Source: Vibrio maritimus (GTDB lineage: Bacteria > Pseudomonadota > Gammaproteobacteria > Enterobacterales > Vibrionaceae). From it: 64,000 nt of DNA. This document shows positions 57,769 through 64,000 of the stretch, piece by piece. Within the stretch, counting starts at the first letter, position 1. Each line of letters opens with the position of its first letter. Position numbers and translations under genes: made by a program. The notes under the pieces were generated by a model that was given only the letters and a program-made list of their open reading frames with translations, was not told where the DNA came from and did no database searches. The stretch is from the NCBI GenBank assembly GCA_003263775.1, contig JYJJ01000057.1:186001-250000 (forward strand), written 5' to 3'.

Positions 57769-59146
57769 GAAGACTCTGATGATTTGGTTATAGGTGAAAC
57801 CATAATCCACATGGGAGTCACTTTAGGCAGAAAAACAGAAGAAGAGCTACTTTCGAATAAATTAGTTTTTAAAAATGCTTTACCAGAAAACACTTTAACT
57901 ATTTATGAAAGAGATATTGAACCATACCTTGAGCATAACAACAATTTATTAGATACAGATGCTCATTTTGATCTTAGGCTAGCTGAATGTTTTGTTTTTA
58001 ATCGCGTAATAGATCTAGGTTGGTCTCCTGATAAGCATGGTGATTTTGATAAAAGCATTGGCACAGGCAGGGGACGGCATGAATCCCATCAAGAACGAAT
58101 AGGTAAAAAATATCAATGGATTTCATTTCATGAATTTATAGCAAGAATTTCAGACAATTACATCCGCTATGAGGGATACGGCGATGAGCGAAAAGAGTCT
58201 CCTTACCTAGGCCCTTGGGAATCCTATGAAAGGGATATAGATCCAACAATTCTGCTTAAAAATACAGGAGATAAATGCATACCTCTTGAAGATAAGTGGT
58301 GGGTTAGTCAAGAATCTTTTCAGTGGGATTGTACTTTTGAAAATTGGGTAAAGGATACTTCTACGTTGGATAACCCGCAGGGGTTGATTGAAGTAAAAGA
58401 CAATAACGGTGCTGACTGGCTTGTTCTGGAAAGTTATCCGTCTTGGAAAGAGCCTAAAGAAATAGGTAAGGAAGACTGGGGACATCCACGGAAAGAGGTT
58501 TGGTGTCATCTTAGAAGTTACTTAGTTAAGTCATCTGAATATGAACATTTTAAAAATTGGGCTGAAAGCAACATTATATGGGGCGATGGATGCCTGAAAG
58601 TACAGATAGATATCAGTTGTTTAATAGGGAGTATTACTGGTCAGAGGCTTTTAAGTTCTTTAAATCTGATTACTATAGCGGCGCGGACTGGGTAACAGTT
58701 ACAGACAAAAAGACAGGAACTAAGATTGCTGATGTTGGTGTTACTACTATCGGTTATCGTTGGGAAGAAGAGTTCGATCAATCAAAGGCTGAAACTTTAA
58801 GTTTTCTTAAGCCAAGCTCTCTAATTTTTGACAATATGAACTTAAAACATGGTTCTCAAGAAGGTAGCTATATCGATGAGGCTCACAATGTTGTTTGTTT
58901 TGCTGCTGAAGCTCTACACGATACAAAAGCACATTTATTGGTAAAAAAAAAGAACCATTTTTGAAGATGCTAAAGGATAATGATTTGGAGGTTGTTTGGA
59001 CTTTGTTAGGTGAAAAAGGTGTGATTGGTGGCTCTTTTTCTTCGAACCATAATTATGGCCGTATAGAGTTTAGCGGTGCTTTTTACATTGATGAAGATCA
59101 CATTGAAGGAAAGCATAAGATTTTCACTACAACCTGTAGTGGATAA
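57769..59146 (+). pseudogene. 3' fragment of an unknown large gene, fused to IS remnant, two frame breaks
   Basis: About 460 residues, in frame with the transposase tail that precedes it (the ATG at 57742 lies within the IS). The frame is kept by adding one base near 58578 (IIWGRWMPESTDRYQLF) and one A in the A-run near 58957 (KKKEPFLKMLKDNDLEVVW). Segments include LAECFVFNRVIDLGWSPDKHG, RIGKKYQWISFHEFIARISDNY and YERDIDPTILLK, which from memory resemble C-terminal parts of large ATPase proteins in bacterial defence-type loci. That recall is weak. The 5' part is missing. Confidence 0.6.
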
Positions 59147-59339
59147 GAGAATGTGGCTGGCCACATGGTAGCAATACCAAAAGTAATCCGAAAAGTCAGA
59201 GTGCTTTATTGTTCGTAACTCGGAATTGTCCATAAACGTGCTAGAGAGCTACGTCAATTCTCACTAGCATGCTCGACGAATGCGAATTCATGGAACATTA
59301 ATTAATGCTGATTAGAGTGCGCCTAACCCCGTGCCGGTT

Positions 59340-60212
59340 CTACCCAAAACGCTTCAGTGGCGTTCTAGAACGCAAGAACCTAGTGACCTTTCCATTATCA
59401 CGCACGACTTTAAACCAGAACCGGCTAGGCATCCCCTCAAACTTTCTAACACAGTCGTCGTCGCAGGCAGAGTCCTTATCTGCATTGCGAACAATGCTTA
59501 CGATAGGGCTACTCACATTTCTAACGCTCGCGCTTGTCGCCCAGCAAGCCTCTAGAATGTCAAGCCAGCTCGGTTCCCACTTGTAGAGTGCGCTTATTGC
59601 TTCGGCAAGTATCACCATGGTTTTTTCTTCATGGCTATTTGGCACGTATTTAAGCTCGTTTGTACAAGCAGCATGGAAGCACTTGCCAATATCGTGAAAA
59701 AGGGCGCCGATGATACCTACTTGTACTTCCTCGTCAGACTTATTGAGCGCGGAGAGGCGATCGAGCGTAAGCTTGGTTACCTCTACCGAATGTGCTAACA
59801 GTCCATGTGGACACGAATGATGATTGTCCATACTGGCTGGGATGGTGATGAATGCTTCCAACAAGCCTTCGTCATGTTGCAGTTTTTCAACGAAGGGTGT
59901 TAAGGCTGGGTGGCTCACCTTTTCTACAAAACTGTTGAGCTTGAGAAAGTCATCGATGAAGGTGGCATTTAGGCTAGCCATCCTATTTTTGTAGCCTTCT
60001 GGCAGTGGAATCCAAAGTGGCAGTATGTTTTCGGCATAGGGTTTATGGGAGCGCCAATAGATATTTTTCAAATAGACACTTCCGTGGCATTTTAAACTCG
60101 AGGCATTTGCTCCAAAGAAGCGAGTAGAGCGCGCATCACCTGCAAGTAAAATGTCAGCAAAAGGAACGGTTCCTGTTCCAACGTTTACGACAATACCAAT
60201 TGAATATGACAT
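59340..60212 (-). CDS. HD-domain hydrolase of the integrase module
   Basis: About 290 residues. The start at 60212 (MSYSIGIVVNVGTG) has a GAGGAGA site and is preferred over 60272, which lies within the integrase gene. An N-terminal OB-like part (VPFADILLAGDARS, HGSVYLKNIYW) precedes the HD domain: CPHGLLAHSVEVTKLTLDRL and GALFHDIGKC carry the metal ligands. The layout recalls TraI/YhaM-like HD proteins found in mobile elements and may act on RNA or nucleotides. It is the third gene of the excisionase-integrase operon. Confidence 0.8.
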   Translation of the reverse strand: MSYSIGIVVNVGTGTVPFADILLAGDARSTRFFGANASSLKCHGSVYLKNIYWRSHKPYAENILPLWIPLPEGYKNRMASLNATFIDDFLKLNSFVEKVSHPALTPFVEKLQHDEGLLEAFITIPASMDNHHSCPHGLLAHSVEVTKLTLDRLSALNKSDEEVQVGIIGALFHDIGKCFHAACTNELKYVPNSHEEKTMVILAEAISALYKWEPSWLDILEACWATSASVRNVSSPIVSIVRNADKDSACDDDCVRKFEGMPSRFWFKVVRDNGKVTRFLRSRTPLKRFG

Positions 60213-60228
60213 GTCTTTCTCCTCAATT

Positions 60229-61509
60229 TTATTTTCTGCTGTATCTATAGGGCGCAGGTACACGAACTTCACAATTATTTTCCCAAATATCGAGTGGTTC
60301 GACCTCTACCCAGGTTAATTCAGCCGGTTTTGTGTAGATTTCGGTTGTCTTAGTATTGCTGTGAGCCATTCGTGCGCTTGGGTTGTAGCCGCGTCGTTCA
60401 AACTCTCTAGCGGACAAACCGCGTATCTCGTGAAAAGTCGGGCGTTCGGCTTTTGGTAGGTTAGCTTTTACACCTACTTCATCGCGAACGCGACTGAATG
60501 CCTTGCTTAAGTACTGGCTATCAAGTTGAAAAGGGTGATCGTTGCCTTTCGCCGTTCCTCTTTGTGATTGGCGCGGACGTCGCCGCACCGCGTAGGGGCA
60601 AACAAGGCGATCGGTTTTGGCGAGCTCTATGGTTTCATAAATACCTCGAGTCACTGGAATCGCAACCCGAGAGCTATCATGGTTTCTGGACTTTTGTCTG
60701 TGGATGTAGAGCGTGCCATACACTTCGATACCATTGATGTGCATTGGTTGGCGTTTGTCGTTCCAAACAATGCCACATACGCCTTCTTTAGGGCGAGGGA
60801 TGGTGTGTTTGATTCTGGTGATTTCTTTCACCGCATGAGTCGTTTCAAAAGCGAGTCTCATTGCTACTTTAAGAAACGTAGGGGCAGCGTCATGAATCGC
60901 CATGAAGTCTTCCATTGTTAATGGCTGACGTGTCTTCTTGCCTTCGCTGCGCGTGATTTTTCGGTTCTTTTTGTTGCGCATGAAGTTATCCAAGATGTAG
61001 GTCTTGTCCGCGAGATAGCTCGCTAACTTCTTAATGTGAGCAAGAATGTTATTGAAGTTTTTAGCGCTGGTAGATTGGTAGTGTTCTTCAAGAAACTCAT
61101 TGACCAGTTCGAGATTGAGGTTACGTGTCAGCACGCCGCCTAGTTCGCTCTCAAGCTTAACCATGGTGCTTCGGTACTTTTGTAAGTAACCATCAGAGAG
61201 CTCTTCTCGTACGACTTCTTTATCCACAATCAGAATGGCGTCGCTCAAGGGAATATTGAAGCGGTTCCCGGTTGGTTTCTTGGCGTAGCCGTCATCGCTT
61301 ATTCGGTCAAAAATAGCCGACGTGTCGCGGTAACGGATGTTGTAGTTCGTTGCTTGCATCTTGGCGATATGGGGCGAGACGCCAGGCGGGAGCGTGATAC
61401 GAGTTTTATCGATGAGCTCCAACTGGAATCGGATTCGACCTTGCGCATCTCTGTAGCGATACAGATAGGGTGGAAGGTCTGAGTTACGCTCGGTGCGTCT
61501 GCGTCCCAT
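60229..61509 (-). CDS. Tyrosine recombinase (phage-type integrase)
   Basis: 426 residues. N-terminal arm-binding part (PYLYRYRDAQGRIRFQLELIDKT), core-binding part, and the catalytic domain with FHEIRGLSAREF (His-x-x-Arg), MAHSNTKTTEIYTK (His and the nucleophile Tyr). The first catalytic Arg, expected in the box before EITRIK (TTHAVKEI), seems to be Ala in this read, which would be serious for activity or could be a sequence error. Begins 17 bases after the excisionase-like gene stop. It defines a mobile island beside rplY. Confidence 0.88.
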   Translation of the reverse strand: MGRRRTERNSDLPPYLYRYRDAQGRIRFQLELIDKTRITLPPGVSPHIAKMQATNYNIRYRDTSAIFDRISDDGYAKKPTGNRFNIPLSDAILIVDKEVVREELSDGYLQKYRSTMVKLESELGGVLTRNLNLELVNEFLEEHYQSTSAKNFNNILAHIKKLASYLADKTYILDNFMRNKKNRKITRSEGKKTRQPLTMEDFMAIHDAAPTFLKVAMRLAFETTHAVKEITRIKHTIPRPKEGVCGIVWNDKRQPMHINGIEVYGTLYIHRQKSRNHDSSRVAIPVTRGIYETIELAKTDRLVCPYAVRRRPRQSQRGTAKGNDHPFQLDSQYLSKAFSRVRDEVGVKANLPKAERPTFHEIRGLSAREFERRGYNPSARMAHSNTKTTEIYTKPAELTWVEVEPLDIWENNCEVRVPAPYRYSRK

Positions 61510-61525
61510 ATCGTCTTACCAAGGC

Positions 61526-61714
61526 TTATAGATCAGTGCGAGCGGTAAGAGAAAGGACGTACTCGTCGATGACCACCAGTCTTTTACCTGTGGGAGTTAG
61601 GACGAAGGTGAGCAATCCGCGATCGAGCCAGTTATAGACAGTGCGGATACCAATCCCAGAGTCGGGATAGAACTCATCGAGAAATTGTTGGGGTTTCAAA
61701 GTCCGATATTTCAT
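61526..61714 (-). CDS. Excisionase/AlpA-type small DNA-binding protein
   Basis: 62 residues from the start at 61714 (MKYRTLKPQQF, GGAGG site upstream; the start at 61735 is less likely). The MerR/AlpA-like helix-turn-helix is IGIRTVYNWLDRGLLTFVLTPTGKRLVV. These proteins direct excision or activate the integrase gene that follows. Confidence 0.8.
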   Translation of the reverse strand: MKYRTLKPQQFLDEFYPDSGIGIRTVYNWLDRGLLTFVLTPTGKRLVVIDEYVLSLTARTDL

Positions 61715-62171
61715 AAGCGCCTCCATTAGCAGCAAACATCTCGCTCTTATTGTGGCGACTAAAAAGTAGCGGAAAGCGGATTAAGCAGCCCAAATGACGT
61801 CCCTTAAAGAAAAATGGCACTTTATTGAGTGTTGGTATGTTGGCTAAATGGCTTTCCAGCTAGACAATGTTTTGAATGGTTATTCACTTTGCTAGCCTGA
61901 TGGTAGGGGCTGAAACCGGGGTTTTCAACTACTGTATATTGTAATTATTTTGTAATTTTACTGATCGCGAAGGGGAGTGTGAAGAAGAGGGAAGTGTGAA
62001 AAGTCTTTAGTAACCAGAGGTTAAGAGAGTTTTACTCCCTTTTAAAACGGTGAAACCCCGATGTTGGTAGCATCGGGGTTTCGAATTTTTTAAAATTCTT
62101 GGTTGGTAAGGCCGAGAATCTTTCTATGCATAAGGTTTGGATTAAATCCGATTAATTCCTTGGTAGGGGAA
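61715..62171. other. Intergenic region between island module and rplY
   Basis: 457 bases with no gene. It should hold the promoter of the excisionase operon and probably one end of the island. A strong terminator is at 62052-62082. GGATTAAGCAG at 61778-61788 matches part of the regulatory words found in 38-51 kb, possibly by chance. No obvious direct repeat could be assigned as an attachment site. Confidence 0.6.
62052..62082. terminator. Rho-independent terminator of rplY
   Basis: GAAACCCCGATG pairs perfectly with CATCGGGGTTTC around TTGGTAG. T-runs on both sides (GAATTTTTT on the plus strand, CCGTTTTAAAA on the minus) make it bidirectional; it lies about 90 bases after the rplY stop. Confidence 0.85.
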
Positions 62172-62450
62172 TTAGATGCGGATGAAGTCCATGTGCTCAA
62201 CTTTTGGCTTGAACGCGTGACGTTGAACGTCTTGTGGCTTAACCTTAACTTCTTCGCCAGCGATCACTAGAGTGATGCCTTCGTAGAATTCTGGCTTGTC
62301 CATTTGGTTTACGATGTCATCGTGGTTTAGAGCAACTGATACAGGTGCTGCTTCACCACCGTAAACGATTGCTGGGAATTGACCAGCGTGACGTAGGCGG
62401 CGGCTCGCACCCTTACCTAGTTCAGTACGTACTACTGCTTCGAATTTCAT
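62172..62450 (-). CDS. rplY: 50S ribosomal protein L25
   Basis: 92 residues; binds 5S rRNA in the large subunit. The start at 62450 ([14 protein letters not shown]) is chosen over the longer frame from 62510. Conserved segments are [50 protein letters not shown] and VEHMDFIRI. Length and sequence fit the short Vibrio/E. coli form. Core chromosome gene. Confidence 0.96.
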   Translation of the reverse strand: MKFEAVVRTELGKGASRRLRHAGQFPAIVYGGEAAPVSVALNHDDIVNQMDKPEFYEGITLVIAGEEVKVKPQDVQRHAFKPKVEHMDFIRI

Positions 62451-62611
62451 AGTTTTTACTCTCAAAATAGTAAAATTAACAAATACGTTTTGACATAGCG
62501 ACCTAGTCAAAACTTAAATCGCTTTGAGTGATCGTAAAGATACTCTCAAAACGAGCGCGGATACTAACATCCATACTGTGGCTCGGCAATAGCAAATTGC
62601 TTATATCTCTA

Positions 62612-63979
62612 CTATTTTTCGCCCTTTGCGCGCTTTAGCTTAAGAACTGCGCGCAATCCGCCCATTTTACTCTCTCCAAGCTCCAGTTGGCCACGATAAC
62701 TGTGTGCCATTTCAGAGACGATATTGAGACCAAGACCGGTGCCAGGCGTGCTTTCATCCAGGCGAACGCCGCGCTTGGTGACTTCTCGGCATTGTTCTGC
62801 GGGAATGCCCGGTCCGTCGTCTTCGATAATGAGCGCTACTTCAGAGTCACCAATATCATTGGAGTAAACTCGGATAAAACTGTTGCCCCACTTGTAAGCG
62901 TTCTCCAGTAGGTTACCAAGCATCTCATCCAGGTCTGCTTTTTCAACAGCGACTTCCAAATCGGTATCTAGCTCACTAATAAGAGCAATCTCTCGTTCGG
63001 CAAAGACTTTATCAAAGGCGAGTGAGATAGCATCAACGCGTTCGCTAGGGGAAGATTTGACTGCGAGGATGTTCATTGCACCAGCCATACGTGCACGGCC
63101 TAAGTGATAATCGATTTGTGCTTGGATTTTAGCGATTTGTGGCTCCAACTTAGCGCGGTCTTCAGTAGATAGGCTTTCAAGCTCGTTCTTTAGTACAGAC
63201 AGTGGCGTTTTTAGCGCGTGCGATAGGTTGCCTGCATGATGTCTTGCTCGTTCAAGCAGCTCCTGATAGTGAAAGAGTAGGGCATTCAAGTCTTTAACCA
63301 GCGGCGCGATCTCTTTAGGGTACTGCTCGTCTAATGAGTGCTGTTCTGCCGCTCTTAGACTTTGTAGTTCACGTTGCATTTTACCGAGTGGACGCAAAGA
63401 CCAGCTTACCTGACCGATGATGAGCGCCAATATACCGAAGACCATAACACCGAGAATGAGCCAAAGCTCTCCCGTTAATGACTCTAGCGTGTCATCAATA
63501 GGATCTTCATCTTGGCCAATAATAATGGTGACTCCGTCACTGACCTCTGGCAGAAACAAAGTGCGCTTTATCGTGATGAGCTTTTCATCTTTAGCACCAA
63601 AGTAATGAGGCTGTTTGTCTTTACCTTTAGTGCGCAGTGTTTGATCCCAAAGCGAACGGGAGCGCTGGATGTCTTGTTTGGTTTCAATTTGCCAGTAGAG
63701 ACCACTGTATGGTTGATTGAAGCGCGGATCGGAAAGTTGAGCTGAAAGAATAAGCTGACCTTGGTCGTCGACCTCTAGATTGGCGGCAATTTCATCCATG
63801 GCATGGCCAAGTTGAACTTCGAGATCACTGATTAAGTAATCTCGAACTAATCCTGGAATCGACACGCCAGCGGCAATTGTCATGGCGGAGAGCCACAGCG
63901 TCGCGGCGAGCAATAGGCGAGTTTTGAGACTGAGCTTTTTGACTCCTTTGCGCAGTCTCTCTTTGGAAAGGTTAGGCAT
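62612..63979 (-). CDS. PhoQ-like sensor histidine kinase
   Basis: 455 residues, inner membrane. Two helices (TRLLLAATLWLSAMTIAAGV, LWLILGVMVFGILALIIGQV) flank a periplasmic sensor domain of about 135 residues, followed by a HAMP-like stretch, the phospho-acceptor His in GNLSHALKTPLSVLKNE, and the ATPase boxes (GNLLENAYKWG, IEDDGPGIPAEQ, STPGTGLGLNIVSE). The start overlaps the response-regulator stop by 8 bases. Located next to rplY as in other Vibrio. Probably senses envelope stress or cations, by analogy only. Confidence 0.9.
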   Translation of the reverse strand: MPNLSKERLRKGVKKLSLKTRLLLAATLWLSAMTIAAGVSIPGLVRDYLISDLEVQLGHAMDEIAANLEVDDQGQLILSAQLSDPRFNQPYSGLYWQIETKQDIQRSRSLWDQTLRTKGKDKQPHYFGAKDEKLITIKRTLFLPEVSDGVTIIIGQDEDPIDDTLESLTGELWLILGVMVFGILALIIGQVSWSLRPLGKMQRELQSLRAAEQHSLDEQYPKEIAPLVKDLNALLFHYQELLERARHHAGNLSHALKTPLSVLKNELESLSTEDRAKLEPQIAKIQAQIDYHLGRARMAGAMNILAVKSSPSERVDAISLAFDKVFAEREIALISELDTDLEVAVEKADLDEMLGNLLENAYKWGNSFIRVYSNDIGDSEVALIIEDDGPGIPAEQCREVTKRGVRLDESTPGTGLGLNIVSEMAHSYRGQLELGESKMGGLRAVLKLKRAKGEK

Positions 63980-64000
63980 TCAACTGATACCCTAGTCCTC
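63972..64000 (-). CDS. C-terminal end of a response regulator, cut by window end
   Basis: On the minus strand the last codons read GLGYQLNA then TAA, the usual wing and end of an OmpR/PhoP winged-helix regulator (VRGLGY motif). The stop overlaps the kinase start. Only nine codons are in the window. Confidence 0.75.

Noticed and set aside
2580-58960. Calling the broken genes pseudogenes or proposing programmed frameshifts
   Set aside because: All breaks are loss of one base, mostly in short homopolymers, spread over unrelated genes, and the repaired products are full length. Only the A6G site in the IS3 element (57053-57059) fits a known programmed frameshift.
59151-59166. ATGTGGC-TG-GCCACAT palindrome after the gene fragment
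   Set aside because: Just after the fragment stop but without a T-run; too short to assign as terminator or operator.
59305-59586. Plus-strand frames over the HD-domain gene
   Set aside because: They are shadows on the opposite strand of the HD-domain coding sequence.
61921-61950. LexA-like box near TACTGTATATTG
   Set aside because: The right half (ACAG) is missing; only CTGT is seen, so the match is too weak.
1-64000. CRISPR arrays, tRNA and rRNA genes
   Set aside because: No regular spaced repeats, no cloverleaf ends with CCA and no rRNA-like blocks were recognised by eye.

Overview
The window looks like a marine gammaproteobacterium of the genus Vibrio. The evidence is the short 92-residue ribosomal protein L25 next to a PhoP/PhoQ-type pair at the right end, a complete uhpT-uhpABC set, and the general protein similarity and base composition. 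No rRNA, tRNA or CRISPR was seen. One technical point governs every annotation here: about 34 genes or gene segments are broken by an apparent loss of a single base, nearly always in a short homopolymer, and the other frame continues the same protein. I treat these as single genes with sequence errors, not as pseudogenes, and give rejoined coordinates.

Left part (1-24 kb) is a carbohydrate-use region. A first cassette on the + strand holds an aldo/keto reductase (cut by the window start), an FAD glycerol-3-phosphate-dehydrogenase-type enzyme, a class I DhnA/DeoC-type aldolase, an FGGY sugar or polyol kinase, an iron alcohol dehydrogenase and a CoA-acylating semialdehyde dehydrogenase (MmsA type). 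Next is a roughly 1670-residue secreted protein with two beta-propeller regions, a PKD domain, two haem-binding CxxCH motifs, two NPCBM carbohydrate-binding domains and a PA14 domain. Two IclR regulators, an SMP-30 lactonase, a complete sugar ABC importer, a LacI regulator and a GH94 phosphorylase follow. A working model (inference) is extracellular capture or oxidation of a glycan, ABC import, lactone opening and phosphorolysis, with the first cassette handling a released polyol or sugar.

Middle (24-36.5 kb): an amidohydrolase; the hexose-phosphate uptake system uhpT/uhpA/uhpB/uhpC with a CRP-like site and a palindrome before uhpT; a DUF2237 protein; a membrane zinc peptidase; a small exported barrel-like protein; a 1.1 kb non-coding stretch with three tandem hairpins; then a small accessory module of a signal-less PhoD-like phosphodiesterase, a lipoprotein with Trypco2-like repeats, and a serine recombinase.

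Right-middle (36.7-56.6 kb) is an envelope and sulfatase region. It holds two HlyD-type membrane-fusion operons (one with DUF2955, one with DUF3302 and a glycine-zipper protein), two outer-membrane proteins, a small ribosome-hibernation-like factor with a zinc-ribbon-like partner, a LysR regulator, a sulfatase operon with its radical-SAM maturase and TPR/lipoprotein partners, and a divergent MoxR/DUF58/DUF4381/VWA/VWA-TPR/BatD operon. Exact 13-base and near-exact 19-base words recur in the gene-start intergenic regions here, suggesting one regulon.

Right end (56.7-64 kb): a truncated IS3-family element fused in frame to the 3' part of an unknown large gene, an integrase/excisionase/HD-domain module reading leftward, then core genes rplY and a PhoQ-like kinase with the tail of its response regulator.
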